A DNA stretch of 64,000 bases from Microbispora hainanensis (GCF_006874475.1 NZ_VIRM01000012.1:1-64000), one strand, 5' to 3'. Positions 8,218-17,293 are shown, numbered from the stretch's first letter. Notes: generated by a model not told the origin, from the sequence alone. Numbers and translations: made by a program.

Positions 8218-8937
8218 GTGAGGGTGGAAGTGAGGACCGAGAGTGCCGGGGCACGCCGACGGCAGGCGAAACAGACGGCCAGTGCGAGTTCACCGGCCGC
8301 TGGACCGGCGGCCGAGCCGAGTTCATCGGGCGCTGGGCCGGCGGGTGCCGTGAAGCCGACCGGCGCTGCCGGGGGCAGGCAGATGCGGGCCGACGCGCGG
8401 GATAACCGCGAACGCGTGCTTCGCGCCGCCAGAGCCGCCTTCGCCGAACACGGGGCCCAGGCGTCGCTCAACAAGATCGCACAAAGCGCGGGGGTGGGCC
8501 CGGGCACGTTGTATCGCCATTTCCCCACCCTCGGAGCCCTGCTCGTGGCGATTATCGGGGACGACGTGGCGGCGCTGTGCGAGAAAGGACGCGACCTGCT
8601 CGGCCACCCGTCCCCGGTGGAGGCGCTGCGCACTTGGCTGCGAGCAGTAGCCGAGCACGCGACCACGATGCGGGGTTTGGTGGCCGCCCGGATGGCCGTT
8701 CCTCCCGCGCCGGACGACGACGCGGCGCTCGCCGCGTGTCACGAGCGGATCCGGGCCACCGGGTCCGCCCTGCTCGAACGCGCGCAACGGGACGGCGGAG
8801 TGCCTGGCGACGTCGAGATCGGCGACCTCCTCACGCTGGTCAACGCGATCGCGTGGGTCAGCCAGCAGGCCCCGTGTGACGAATATCTGCTTGACCGTCT
8901 TCTCGCCCTCGTGCGCGGAATGGAGCCGTTGCCCTGA
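8218..8937 (+). CDS. TetR/AcrR-family transcriptional regulator
   Basis: Up to 239 residues from GTG 8218. The TetR DNA-binding domain starts only at about residue 56 (MRADARDNRERVLRAARAAF), with the helix-turn-helix LNKIAQSAGVGPGTLYRHFP at 86-105. The first 55 residues are a low-complexity Ala/Ser/Gly/Pro stretch, so ATG 8383, preceded by GGGGGCAGG, is a credible shorter start giving 184 residues. The C-terminal domain resembles the SbtR-like half seen in many actinobacterial TetRs. It is divergent from the LLM oxidoreductase and followed 11 bases later by the MOSC gene, probably co-transcribed. Confidence 0.85.
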   Translation: MRVEVRTESAGARRRQAKQTASASSPAAGPAAEPSSSGAGPAGAVKPTGAAGGRQMRADARDNRERVLRAARAAFAEHGAQASLNKIAQSAGVGPGTLYRHFPTLGALLVAIIGDDVAALCEKGRDLLGHPSPVEALRTWLRAVAEHATTMRGLVAARMAVPPAPDDDAALAACHERIRATGSALLERAQRDGGVPGDVEIGDLLTLVNAIAWVSQQAPCDEYLLDRLLALVRGMEPLP

Positions 8938-8948
8938 GAGGAGAAGGC

Positions 8949-9491
8949 ATGACGAGCAGAGTGACGGCGGTGAGCCGCAGCGCCACCCACACCTTCAGCA
9001 AGACTCCGCTGGAGTCGATCCGGCTGCTGGCCGGCCTGGGCGTCGAGGGGGACGCCCACGCCGGAGTGACGGTGAAGCACCGGTCGCGGGTCGCCCGTGA
9101 TCCCCGTCAGCCGAACCTGCGTCAGGTGCACCTGGTGCACGCGGAGTTGCACGACGAACTGCGCGAGGCGGGCTTCACCGTACGGGAGGGGGACATGGGG
9201 GAGAACGTCACCACCAGAGGCGTCGATCTGCTCGCATTGCCCACCGGGACGCGGCTGCGCCTCGGCGAGACCGCCATTGTCGAGGTGACCGGTCTGCGCA
9301 ACCCGTGCGTGCAACTCGACGGTTTCCAGGACGGGCTGATGAAGGCCGTGCTGGGCCGGGACGAGGAGGGCAACCTGGTGCGCAAGGCCGGGGTCATGGG
9401 CATCGTCATCGAGGGTGGCGAGGTCCGGCCGGGCGACTCCATACACGTGGAGCTCCCGGCCGGACCGCATGAGCCTCTTCGGCCGGTGTGA
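8949..9491 (+). CDS. MOSC-domain sulfurtransferase-like protein
   Basis: 180 residues at ATG 8949 behind AGAGGAGAAGG. It is a stand-alone MOSC beta-barrel: GLGVEGDAHAG, RQVHLVHAELHDEL, GDMGENVTTRGVDL and the conserved cysteine C120 in GLRNPCVQLDGF, which carries sulfur in the MOSC family. Relatives (YiiM, MOCO sulfurase C-terminus) use the molybdenum cofactor to reduce N-hydroxylated compounds or transfer sulfur. It lies 11 bases downstream of the TetR gene, so it may be part of the same response as the LLM oxidoreductase. Confidence 0.85.
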   Translation: MTSRVTAVSRSATHTFSKTPLESIRLLAGLGVEGDAHAGVTVKHRSRVARDPRQPNLRQVHLVHAELHDELREAGFTVREGDMGENVTTRGVDLLALPTGTRLRLGETAIVEVTGLRNPCVQLDGFQDGLMKAVLGRDEEGNLVRKAGVMGIVIEGGEVRPGDSIHVELPAGPHEPLRPV

Positions 9492-9550
9492 GCGGTGCGG
9501 GCGCCTGCCCGCGGTTCCCCGACGCTTGACCGGCCGTCAGCAGACGGGTC

Positions 9551-9907
9551 TCAGTGGGTGTGGCCCGGCTCGTCGTGGTCGTGATCGTGATCGTGGTCGT
9601 CCTCGTCCTCCAGGGTGCCCTCCGACGGCTCCACGCCGAGCATCGCCTCGCGCGGCTCGACCTCGGCGACGTGCTCGACCAGGCCCAGCACGTGGTCGGG
9701 CTCGATCAGCCACTGCAGGGCCGCCGCGCCCGTCTCGTCGGAGTTGACCAGCTCGATCTGCTCCTGCCGCTCGGCGTCGTCCAGCTCGGCCTGGGGGTCG
9801 CGGATCTCGGCGAGCGCCGCTGCCTGCAGCGCGTCGACATCGAGGACCTCGACCACCAGGTCGACGGTGAGCCGCAGGTAGCGGCCGGTGTCCGTTCCAT
9901 CGCTCAT
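9551..9907 (-). CDS. acidic protein with a His-Asp repeat tail
   Basis: 118 residues. The body is acidic and helical (LQAAALAEIRDPQAELDDA, VLGLVEHVAEVEPREAML). The last 18 residues are EDEDDHDHDHDHDEPGHTH-like, with seven His alternating with Asp, a probable divalent-metal-binding tail. There is no signal peptide. The family is not recognised. It lies directly downstream of the uracil-DNA glycosylase gene on the same strand, with a 24-base gap. Confidence 0.7.
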   Translation of the reverse strand: MSDGTDTGRYLRLTVDLVVEVLDVDALQAAALAEIRDPQAELDDAERQEQIELVNSDETGAAALQWLIEPDHVLGLVEHVAEVEPREAMLGVEPSEGTLEDEDDHDHDHDHDEPGHTH

Positions 9908-9931
9908 GGTGGTGATCCTATCGGCTAGCCG

Positions 9932-10612
9932 TTACGGCAGTTTCCACTCGACCGGCGTCCCGCCCTGCTGCTCCAGCAGGGCGTTGGCCCGGCTGAACGG
10001 ACGGGAGCCGAAGAACCCGCTGCGCGCCGACAACGGGCTGGGGTGGGCCGACTCGATGCACGGCACGTCGCCCAGCATCGGCCGCAGGTTGCGGGCGTCG
10101 CGGCCCCACAGGATGGCCACGAGCGGCCCGCCCCGCGCGACCAGCGCCTTGATGGCCTGCTCGGTCACCTCTTCCCAGCCCTTGCCCCGGTGGGAGGCGG
10201 GCTTGCCCGGCATCACCGTCAGCACCCTGTTGAGCAGGAGCACGCCCTGCTCCGTCCACGGGGTGAGGTCGCCGTTCGAGGGCGGGGTGGGGTGGCCGAG
10301 GTCGGCCATGTACTCCTTGAAGATGTTGACCAGGCTGCCCGGAAGCGGCCGTACGTCGGGGGCCACGGAGAAGCTCAGCCCGACGGGGTGCCCGGGGGTG
10401 GGGTACGGATCCTGACCGACGATCAGCACCCGGACCTCGCTCAGCGGCTGCTGGAAGGCGCGGAGGACGTTGTCCCCCGCCGGGAGGTACTGGCGGCCTT
10501 CCGCGATCTCCTGCCTGAGGAAGTCGCCCATGGCGGCGATCCGCCCGGCCACGGGCGCGAGGGCCTCGGCCCACCCGGCTTCCACGAGTTCGTGCAACGG
10601 ACGTCCTGACAT
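9932..10612 (-). CDS. ung: uracil-DNA glycosylase (family 1)
   Basis: 226 residues from ATG 10612; the longer upstream reading is non-conserved. It removes uracil from DNA in base-excision repair. The catalytic motif [17 protein letters not shown] (water-activating Asp, about residues 64-80) and the C-terminal [17 protein letters not shown] (minor-groove loop, about 189-205) are both intact, as is LLLNRVLTV. Length and motifs match Ung of actinobacteria. It appears to be a short transcription unit with the acidic His-Asp protein behind it. Confidence 0.95.
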   Translation of the reverse strand: MSGRPLHELVEAGWAEALAPVAGRIAAMGDFLRQEIAEGRQYLPAGDNVLRAFQQPLSEVRVLIVGQDPYPTPGHPVGLSFSVAPDVRPLPGSLVNIFKEYMADLGHPTPPSNGDLTPWTEQGVLLLNRVLTVMPGKPASHRGKGWEEVTEQAIKALVARGGPLVAILWGRDARNLRPMLGDVPCIESAHPSPLSARSGFFGSRPFSRANALLEQQGGTPVEWKLP

Positions 10613-10760
10613 GTCCGCGCACTCTATCGGCTTTTCGGCCCCCGTACGGCCCGGCAGCGGAAAGATCGGATGCCCGCTTACCCCCGTGAAGCGGGCATCC
10701 GACGTACTTTCGGCACGGTGCGCCATACACGGGACATTTCCCGTGGTGACCGCGGTGATG

Positions 10761-10792
10761 CCGGAGGCCCCGGGACGATCCGGGGCCTCCGG
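10761..10792 (-). terminator. terminator of the sugar ABC operon
   Basis: A 13-bp perfect stem (CCGGAGGCCCCGG against CCGGGGCCTCCGG) with a six-base loop, just after the stop of the last permease at 10797. It separates the ABC operon from ung. Confidence 0.8.
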
Positions 10793-10796
10793 CCGG

Positions 10797-11684
10797 TCAC
10801 TTGACCGAGCCCGCAAGCATGCCCTGCACGAAATACCGCTGGAAGGCGAAGAACAGCACCAGCGGGATGATGAGCGACAGGAACGCGCCCGGCGCGAGAA
10901 TGTCCACGTTCGTGCCGAACTGCCGCATCTGGGATTGCAGTGCCTTCGTCATCGGCTGGTTCTCGGTGTCGGCGAACACCAGCGCGACGAGCAGGTCGTT
11001 CCACACCCACAGGAACTGGAAGATGCCGAGCGACGCGATCGCGGGCTTGGCCAGCGGGAACACCACGGTGGCGAAGATCCGCCACTCCGGCGCGCCGTCC
11101 ATCCGCGCCGCTTCGAGCAGCTCACGCGGAATGCCCACGAAGAAGTTGCGCAGCAGGAAGATGGCGAACGGCAGGCCGAACGCCACATGGAACAGCACGA
11201 CCCCGAGGATCGAGCCGAAGATCCCGAGGGCTCCGTACAGCTTGGCGATGGGGATCAGCGCGATCTGCACCGGGACGACCAGGAGGGCGATGACCACGAG
11301 GAACACCAGGTCCCTGCCGGGGAACTCGATCCAGGCGAACGCGTACGCCGCCATGGCCGCGATGCCGATCACCAGCAGCGTCGCCGGCACCGTGATGAGC
11401 ACGGTGTTCCAGAACGACGAGCCGAAGCCCGACGCGAGCAGGCTCGAGTAGTTGTCGAACGTGAGCTGCGCGGGCTTGGTGAACAGCGTCCACCAGCCGG
11501 AGGAGTTGTTGTCGGTCTCGCCGCGCATCGAGACGACGAGGAGCCCGAGAGTCGGGAGCAGCCAGAAGAGCGCGACCAGGACCATGAAGACCTGGACCAG
11601 GCCGCCGCCGAGGCGGTCGGCCACCCGTGCGACCACGTTGCGCTGGATCGGCTGCGCGTGCCGGGGTTCGGCCAGGGTCGTCAT
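10797..11684 (-). CDS. carbohydrate ABC transporter permease (MalG/AglG type)
   Basis: 295 residues from ATG 11684, overlapping the stop of the preceding permease by four bases (ATGA). It has six membrane segments. The EAA loop that contacts the ATPase is [20 protein letters not shown], followed by [13 protein letters not shown]. The periplasmic loop after segment 1 is short ([11 protein letters not shown]), as in MalG. It would form the translocation pore with the permease upstream. No ATPase gene is in the operon, so it probably uses a shared MsiK-type ATPase, as many actinobacterial sugar porters do. Confidence 0.9.
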   Translation of the reverse strand: MTTLAEPRHAQPIQRNVVARVADRLGGGLVQVFMVLVALFWLLPTLGLLVVSMRGETDNNSSGWWTLFTKPAQLTFDNYSSLLASGFGSSFWNTVLITVPATLLVIGIAAMAAYAFAWIEFPGRDLVFLVVIALLVVPVQIALIPIAKLYGALGIFGSILGVVLFHVAFGLPFAIFLLRNFFVGIPRELLEAARMDGAPEWRIFATVVFPLAKPAIASLGIFQFLWVWNDLLVALVFADTENQPMTKALQSQMRQFGTNVDILAPGAFLSLIIPLVLFFAFQRYFVQGMLAGSVK

Positions 11685-13300
11685 CCCTCGTCCCTCCTGA
11701 ACCGGCGGATGTTGAAGATCATGAACGGCACCACCAGCACGAGCAGGAAGATCGACAGCGCGCTTCCCAGGCCCTGGTTGCCGCCGCCGCCGAACGACAC
11801 GCGCCACATCTCCAGCGCGATCACGTTGGCCTGTGGCTGCACCGAGCCGGGGGCGATGATGAACACCAGGTCGAAGACCTTCAGCACATTGATGATCATG
11901 GTGACGAAGACGACGAGCAGCACCGGCGACAGCAGCGGCACGGTGATCCGGCGGAACACCTGCCACTCGGTCGCGCCGTCGATCCTGGCCGCCTCCAGGG
12001 CGTCACGGGGGATCGCCGACAACCCGGCCGCGATCAGCACCATCGCGAATCCGGCCCACACCCAGATGTACGCGCCGATGATCGCGGGGGTGATCAGCGC
12101 CGGCCCCAGCCAGGTGAGCCCGTTGAAGGGCGCCGTGAAGTTCGACTGCGGCAGCCGTACGACGTAGGAGCCGGCCGGGAGACCGGAGAAGCGGAACGTG
12201 CCGTCGGCGGCCGTCTCGGTCGTCGCCTTGACCGCGCCGCCGGATACCGCCTCGACCGTGATGCCGCCGAGGCCCTTCTCCTGCGGGTCGATCTGGTTCA
12301 GGGTGCCTCCGCCGCCGCGGACGACGTCGAGCCAGACGGTGCCGCTCAGGCCGTCGCCGCCGGGGGCCGCCTTGGCGGGTGCGGCGTCCTTCACGACGTC
12401 CTGGGTCAGGCCGACGAGCGGGATCAGCACCGGGCTGCCCGCCTGCACCTCCTGTCTCGTCACGACGGCGCCGTCCTGCACGACCGCGGGCGCCTGGTCG
12501 TTCTCTCGCGGCCGGGCTCCGGGGTAGCCCGCGCTTGAGGAGAAGGCGTCGTGGACGGTCGTGACGATGGCGTTGGCCACGCCCTTGTCGGGGTCCTGCT
12601 CGTACACGAGGCGGAAGATGACCCCGGCGGCGAGCAGCGAGACGGCCATCGGCATGAACAGCACGAGCTTGAACGCCGTCGACCACTTGATGCGCTCGGT
12701 GAGCACCGCGAAGACCAGGCCGAGCGCGGTGACGATGATCGGGGCCACCACGACCCAGATGATGTTGTTTCTGATCGTGGTGAGCGTCGAAGAGTCGGTG
12801 AAGATCGAGACGTAGTTGCCCAGTCCGACGAAGCGGTCGCCGGTGGCGTCGAAGAGGCTGCGCCAGATGGAGTAGACGACCGGGTAGATCACCCACGCGG
12901 CGAGCAGCAGCACCGCCGGGAGCAGGAACATCACCGCGAGTCTCGGCGGTGGGCCGAGGCGCGGGGACGCCTGCGCGGCGCCCTCCGTGCCCTCCATGCC
13001 CTCCGCGGCGACCGCGCCGGGCGGGGCCGCCGTCGCGGACCCCGCCGCCGGCTCACCGGAACCGGCAGCGGAATCGGGCTCGGCAGTGGAATCGGAATCG
13101 GAATCGGAATCGGTAGAGGACTCGGAAACGGTCAGGGAGTCCGAGGCGTCCGGGGCGCCGGCCCCGGAATCGGAGTGGGCCGCTCCCGGCTGGGGGGAGT
13201 CGGAGGAAGGATCTGCGAGGGGTTCGCGCGGGCCGGAGGAGGCCCCGGCGACGGCTTCTCCGTCGCCGGTGGCCTGCGGGCCGTCCAACCGATCGGTCAC
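11681..13300 (-). CDS. carbohydrate ABC permease (MalF/AglF type) with an inserted CnaB-like domain
   Basis: 539 residues, against about 300 for the family. Residues 1-120 are an acidic Ser/Asp/Ala/Gly-rich disordered tail. Membrane segments begin at about 122 (LAVMFLLPAVLLLAAWVIYP). Between segments 3 and 4 lies an insert of about 150 residues (about 240-385) that includes GTVWLDVV, GGITVEAVSG, TAADGTFRFSGLPAGSYVVR: a carboxypeptidase-regulatory/CnaB-like beta sandwich on the outer face, placed like the P2 loop of E. coli MalF. The EAA loop DALEAARIDGATEWQVFRRI is intact. It is probably the partner of the permease downstream. Confidence 0.85.
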   Translation of the reverse strand: MTDRLDGPQATGDGEAVAGASSGPREPLADPSSDSPQPGAAHSDSGAGAPDASDSLTVSESSTDSDSDSDSTAEPDSAAGSGEPAAGSATAAPPGAVAAEGMEGTEGAAQASPRLGPPPRLAVMFLLPAVLLLAAWVIYPVVYSIWRSLFDATGDRFVGLGNYVSIFTDSSTLTTIRNNIIWVVVAPIIVTALGLVFAVLTERIKWSTAFKLVLFMPMAVSLLAAGVIFRLVYEQDPDKGVANAIVTTVHDAFSSSAGYPGARPRENDQAPAVVQDGAVVTRQEVQAGSPVLIPLVGLTQDVVKDAAPAKAAPGGDGLSGTVWLDVVRGGGGTLNQIDPQEKGLGGITVEAVSGGAVKATTETAADGTFRFSGLPAGSYVVRLPQSNFTAPFNGLTWLGPALITPAIIGAYIWVWAGFAMVLIAAGLSAIPRDALEAARIDGATEWQVFRRITVPLLSPVLLVVFVTMIINVLKVFDLVFIIAPGSVQPQANVIALEMWRVSFGGGGNQGLGSALSIFLLVLVVPFMIFNIRRFRRDEG

Positions 13301-13313
13301 GGCCGTACGTCCT

Positions 13314-14639
13314 TTACTTGAAGGCCTTGGCGGCGTCCGCCTCGAGCTTCTCCTGCGCGCCCTTCACGTCGGAGGGGTTGCGGAGGAAGTCCTGCAGGTC
13401 CTTCCACTCGCCCTTGCCGTCCGTGCCGCCGAAGGCGCTGGGGGCGAGGTCGGACATGTCATACCGCACCGACTCGCCGGCCGAGATGATCGTCTGGGCG
13501 AGCTGCTTGGTCAGGTCGTCGGGGTAGTTGTCGGGGGAGACGTTGCGGTTCGGGGACAGGTAGCCGGGCTGCTTGGCCCAGACCTCGCCGCCCTCCTTGG
13601 ACGCGAGATACTCCACCAGCGCCTGCGCGCCCTTGCTGTCCTTCATCACGACCGCGACGTCACCGCCGAGGATGACCGGAGCGGTGTCGCCGGCCTTCGG
13701 GAACGGCATGATCTTGGCTTCCTCGCCGACCTTGGCGCCCGACTGGCCCAGGGAGGCGGCGACGAAGTCGGCCTCGATGACCATCGCGGCCTTCTTCTGG
13801 GCGTACACCTGGGTGACGCAGGTCGGGAAGTCGGTCTGCAGCGCGCCGGACGAGCCGCCGAGCATGAACTCCTTCTTGCCGAAGATCTGCGCCATCTTCT
13901 CCAGGGCGGTCGCGACCGTGGCGTCGGTCCACGGGATCTCGTGCTTGGAGAGCTTGTCGTAGTTCTCCGGGCCCGCCGTGGACAGGTAGACGTTCTCGAA
14001 CAGGTCGGTCAGCGTCCAGCCGGAGGCGGCGCACAGCGCGAACGGCGGGACGCCGGAGTCGGACAGCGTCTGGGCGTTCTTGATCAGATCGTCCCAGGTG
14101 GTCGCGGGCTGTGCGCCGGCGTCGTCGAAGGCCGACTGCCGATACCAGACGAGCGACTTGTGCGCGGCCTTGACGAGCACGCCGTACACCTGGCCCTTGG
14201 CGGAGCCGAGCTCCTTCCAGTAGGGGGTGTAGTTCTGGTCGATCTGCGCCTGCACCTCGGGGGCCAGCGGCTTGAGCGCGTTCTCGTCGGCGTACTGCTG
14301 CACCAGGCCCGGCTGCGGCAGGATCGCGACGTCCGGAGGGTTGCCGCCCTGGATGCGGGGGCCGAGGTAGGCGCCGGTGTCCTCACCGGTGGACGCGTAG
14401 GTGACCGTGGCGCCGGTCTTCTCCTCGAACGCCTTGAGCACCTTCTCGAAGTTGGCCTGCTCGTCGCCGGTCCACTTCGCGGCGACCTCGACCTTCACAC
14501 CCTCCAGGGGCTTGGCGGCGGCGCTGTCCGCGGCCGGGGCGCTGCCCGAGGCGGCGGGCTCGCTGCCGGAGTCGCTGCCGCACGCGGCCGCGGCGGCGAG
14601 AGCGAGGCACGCGACCATGATGGGGGGAAGTTTCCGCAT
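13314..14639 (-). CDS. sugar-binding lipoprotein of ABC transporter (AglE-like)
   Basis: 441 residues from ATG 14639. The signal ends in a lipobox (ALAAAAAC, then GSD), so the protein is anchored by a lipidated Cys. It has the solute-binding fold of cluster B sugar-binding proteins: FEKVLKAFEEKTGATVTY, GGNPPDVAILPQPGLVQQYA, TTWDDLIKNAQTL and a Trp-rich C-terminal lobe. Overall resemblance is to alpha-glucoside-binding AglE proteins. It starts 3 bases before the end of another binding-protein gene, so the two are co-translated. Confidence 0.88.
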   Translation of the reverse strand: MRKLPPIMVACLALAAAAACGSDSGSEPAASGSAPAADSAAAKPLEGVKVEVAAKWTGDEQANFEKVLKAFEEKTGATVTYASTGEDTGAYLGPRIQGGNPPDVAILPQPGLVQQYADENALKPLAPEVQAQIDQNYTPYWKELGSAKGQVYGVLVKAAHKSLVWYRQSAFDDAGAQPATTWDDLIKNAQTLSDSGVPPFALCAASGWTLTDLFENVYLSTAGPENYDKLSKHEIPWTDATVATALEKMAQIFGKKEFMLGGSSGALQTDFPTCVTQVYAQKKAAMVIEADFVAASLGQSGAKVGEEAKIMPFPKAGDTAPVILGGDVAVVMKDSKGAQALVEYLASKEGGEVWAKQPGYLSPNRNVSPDNYPDDLTKQLAQTIISAGESVRYDMSDLAPSAFGGTDGKGEWKDLQDFLRNPSDVKGAQEKLEADAAKAFK

Positions 14640-14641
14640 AT

Positions 14642-15904
14642 CTATCCTCCGAACTGGATGACCTCGCCGAGTCCCTGTTTCAGGTCGGCGACGGTCTCGT
14701 CTACGGGTTTTGCGAGGGTGAGCGCGCCGGAGACGGCGCTGGAGATCAGCAGGCTGACCTGGTTGTAGTCGGCGGTGACCGGCCTGGGCCGGGCCGAGAC
14801 GATCGCCTCCTTGAGCGCGGGCAGATAGGGGAACCGCTTGATGAGCTCCGGGTCGTCGTACAGCTCCGCCCACACCGGCGGGAACGAGCCCTCGGTGAGC
14901 ACGAGCCGCTCGTTGTCGAGACCGGTGAAGTAGCGGATGAAGTCGAGCGCCGACTTCTGCCGCTTCGAGAAGGCGCTGATGGCGAGGTTGTAGCCGCCCA
15001 GTGAGCTCGACCCCGGCCCGTTCAGCCCGGGCAGCCGGGCCACCGAGAACTTCCCGGCCAGTTTCGAATGGGCGGCCGGTCCGTACGCGTGGGGCCAGTT
15101 GCGGGCGAACAGCAGCCGCCCCTCCTGGAAGGCGAGCCGCGACTCCTCTTCCTTGTACGTCAGCGCCTCGCGGGGGATCCACCCCTCCTTGACGCCGCCG
15201 ACGAGGAAGTCGAGCGCGGCCCGCGCGCTGCCGAGGTCCATCGTGACCTTGCGGGCGTCCGGACTGAGGATCGACCCGCCTGCCGACTGCACGGCCTCGG
15301 CGAAGTTGACGGTCAGCCCCTCGTACGGCAGGAACTGCCCGGCATATCCACCGATGTGATACTTCGCGCTCAGGCGGGAGGCCTGATCGCGCAGCTCCGC
15401 CCAGGTCTTGGGCGGCTTGAGGTGCTCCTTCTTCAGGATGTCGGACCGGTAATAGAGCAGGCCGGCGTTGCTGGTGTAGGGCGCGGCCCACAGCCTGTCC
15501 CGGTAGATGGCGGTGTCCGCGACGCCCTTGAGCAGCTTGTCCAGGGGGAACAGGCTGCGGTCGAGCGGTACGATCCAGCCGGCGTCGGCGAACTCCGCCG
15601 TCCAGATCACGTCGAGCGCGAGCACGTCGTAGACGTCGTTGTGCGCCTGCAGGTTGGCCACCATCTGTGCGCGCTGCTCGTCGGCCGCCTCGGGCAGTTC
15701 GAGCAGCGACACCGGCTCGTCCGGGTGTGTCTGGTTCCACCGGTCCAGCAGCGGGCGGAGGTAGGCGGTGGTGTCCCTGCCGATCGCCAGTGTGATCGGC
15801 CCGGTGCCGTCGCTGCCCACCGTGGACGGGGCGCCGGTGTCGGCGAGCCCTGCACAGCCGGCCGCCAGGAAGACGGCCAGTGCGGCGAGAGCTCGGCGAA
15901 CCAT
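14642..15904 (-). CDS. second sugar-binding lipoprotein of the same operon (LpqY/ThuE-like)
   Basis: 420 residues from ATG 15904 behind GGAGG; a 27-residue upstream extension is not signal-like. Lipobox LAAGC. The segment VYDVLALDVIWTAEFADAGWIVPL closely resembles the trehalose-binding LpqY/ThuE group, unlike the AglE-type protein encoded next. It is the first gene of the operon, behind a palindrome at 15951-15965. Two unrelated binding proteins feeding one pair of permeases is unusual; either may be specific for trehalose or another alpha-glucoside. Confidence 0.88.
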   Translation of the reverse strand: MVRRALAALAVFLAAGCAGLADTGAPSTVGSDGTGPITLAIGRDTTAYLRPLLDRWNQTHPDEPVSLLELPEAADEQRAQMVANLQAHNDVYDVLALDVIWTAEFADAGWIVPLDRSLFPLDKLLKGVADTAIYRDRLWAAPYTSNAGLLYYRSDILKKEHLKPPKTWAELRDQASRLSAKYHIGGYAGQFLPYEGLTVNFAEAVQSAGGSILSPDARKVTMDLGSARAALDFLVGGVKEGWIPREALTYKEEESRLAFQEGRLLFARNWPHAYGPAAHSKLAGKFSVARLPGLNGPGSSSLGGYNLAISAFSKRQKSALDFIRYFTGLDNERLVLTEGSFPPVWAELYDDPELIKRFPYLPALKEAIVSARPRPVTADYNQVSLLISSAVSGALTLAKPVDETVADLKQGLGEVIQFGG

Positions 15905-15950
15905 GTGGCCTCCGTATGAAAAGCCGGTTACATACGTGTTAGGTAGGTGC

Positions 15951-15965
15951 ATGCATGTTATGCAT
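15951..15965. promoter_or_regulatory. palindrome between the ABC operon and the padR gene
   Basis: ATGCAT-GTT-ATGCAT is a 15-base inverted repeat in the 136-base divergent gap, 47 bases before the first binding-protein start and 75 before the PadR start. The region also has ACATACGTGT at 15930-15939. The spacing suits an operator for the sugar operon, for PadR, or both. Confidence 0.5.
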
Positions 15966-16040
15966 AGCGATAATGTGAGCGTCAACGGATGAGCTCGTAA
16001 CGCTCCGATAACTGCTCGATACGGCTGGGGGGGTGGGCGC

Positions 16041-16547
16041 GTGCGGCAGTCGCTGCTGGCGCTCCTTGCGAAGGAACCTGCCCACGGATACGAGCTGAAA
16101 CAGGCACTCGAAACGATCTTCGGGGGCGCCTACCCGTCGCCCAACATCGGCCAGATCTACGTGACGCTGGGCCGGTTGGAGAAGGACGGGTACGTCCGGT
16201 CGGTCGACGTCGAGCAGGCCAACCGGCCGAACAAGAAGGTCTACTACATCACCGCCACCGGCAGGGAGGCGCTGGAGACCTGGGTCGAGGAGCCCACCGA
16301 GGGCCCCCGGGTGCGTGACGAGTTCTTCATGAAGCTCGTGCTGGCTCCGATGACCGGGCTCTCCGACCGCATGGCGTTGGTGAACCGGCAGCGACGGCAC
16401 TACCTTTCGCTCATGCGAGATCTCCGCGAGCTGGCCGAGCGCACCGATCCGGCCAACCGCGTCGCGCTGCTGCTCATCGAGGGAGCCATGCTCCACCTGC
16501 AGGCCGACCTCGACTGGCTCGAACGCTGCCAGGAGGACCTGCCATGA
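16041..16547 (+). CDS. PadR-family transcriptional regulator
   Basis: 168 residues from GTG 16041, preceded by a G-rich ribosome site. It has the PadR winged helix: LLALLAKEPAHGYELKQALE, NIGQIYVTLGRLEKDGYVRS, KKVYYITATGREALETWV. The C-terminal half is the helical dimerisation part (Vir_act_alpha_C type). Its stop overlaps the ATG of the ABC ATPase gene by four bases. In similar padR-ABC operons the regulator represses its own transporter. Confidence 0.92.
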   Translation: MRQSLLALLAKEPAHGYELKQALETIFGGAYPSPNIGQIYVTLGRLEKDGYVRSVDVEQANRPNKKVYYITATGREALETWVEEPTEGPRVRDEFFMKLVLAPMTGLSDRMALVNRQRRHYLSLMRDLRELAERTDPANRVALLLIEGAMLHLQADLDWLERCQEDLP

Positions 16548-17293
16548 GTTCAGAGGCGCCCGTCGTACGGGCCGTCAACCTGGTGAAGATCTACCAGACC
16601 GGCGGGTTGCCGGTGCCCGCCGTACGCGGGGTCGACCTGACCGTCGAGGCGGGAGAGTTCGTCGCGATCATGGGCCCGTCCGGGTCGGGTAAGTCCACCC
16701 TCGTGCATATGCTCGGCGGCCTGGACACGCGCACCAGCGGCGAGATCTGGCTGGACGGCAGGCGGGCCGACACGCTCTCCGAGAGCGGGTGGGCGGTGCT
16801 CCGCCGGGAGAAGATCGGCTTCGTCTTCCAGTTCTTCAACCTGGTCGCCAACATGACCGTGGCCGACAACGTCGAGCTTCCCGCGCTGCTGGGCGGCGTC
16901 TCGCCCCGGCAGGCCAGGGAACGGCGCGAGTATCTCCTCGGCGAGCTCGGCCTGGCCGACCGCGCCGGGGCGTCGCCGGCGCAGCTCAGCGGTGGCGAGC
17001 AGCAGCGGGTCGCGCTGGCCCGCGCGCTCGCGAACCAGCCCCGGCTGCTGCTGGCCGACGAGCCGACCGGCAACCTCGACAGCCGCAACACCCGCGACGT
17101 GCTGCGCCTGCTCGGCCAGGTGCACGGGCAGGGCCAGACGATCGTGCTGGTCACCCACGACGCACGGGTGGCGAGCATGGCCGACCGCGTCGTCAGCCTG
17201 CTGGACGGCCAGATCGTCGACGACGGCGCGATCCCGAAGTCGCGCCGGCGCCCCCTGGGAGCGGCCGGAGACGTCGTGGAGCTGCGCAGTTGA
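16544..17293 (+). CDS. ABC transporter ATP-binding protein (LolD/MacB type)
   Basis: 249 residues, translationally coupled to padR (ATGA). All ATPase motifs are intact: Walker A GPSGSGKS (about 44-51), Q-loop FVFQFFNLVANMT, signature LSGGEQQRVALARAL, Walker B LLLADEPTGNLDS and H-loop VTHDARVA. The sequence belongs to the LolD/FtsE/MacB group that powers FtsX-like permeases. It probably works with the 757-residue FtsX-like protein encoded 76 bases downstream, in lipid, peptide or antibiotic export. Confidence 0.93.
   Translation: MSSEAPVVRAVNLVKIYQTGGLPVPAVRGVDLTVEAGEFVAIMGPSGSGKSTLVHMLGGLDTRTSGEIWLDGRRADTLSESGWAVLRREKIGFVFQFFNLVANMTVADNVELPALLGGVSPRQARERREYLLGELGLADRAGASPAQLSGGEQQRVALARALANQPRLLLADEPTGNLDSRNTRDVLRLLGQVHGQGQTIVLVTHDARVASMADRVVSLLDGQIVDDGAIPKSRRRPLGAAGDVVELRS

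Noticed and set aside
8218..8382. Functional N-terminal domain in the second TetR regulator
   Set aside because: The 55 residues before the TetR domain are low-complexity Ala/Ser/Gly/Pro and an internal ATG with a ribosome-like site follows, so it is probably not translated or not structured.
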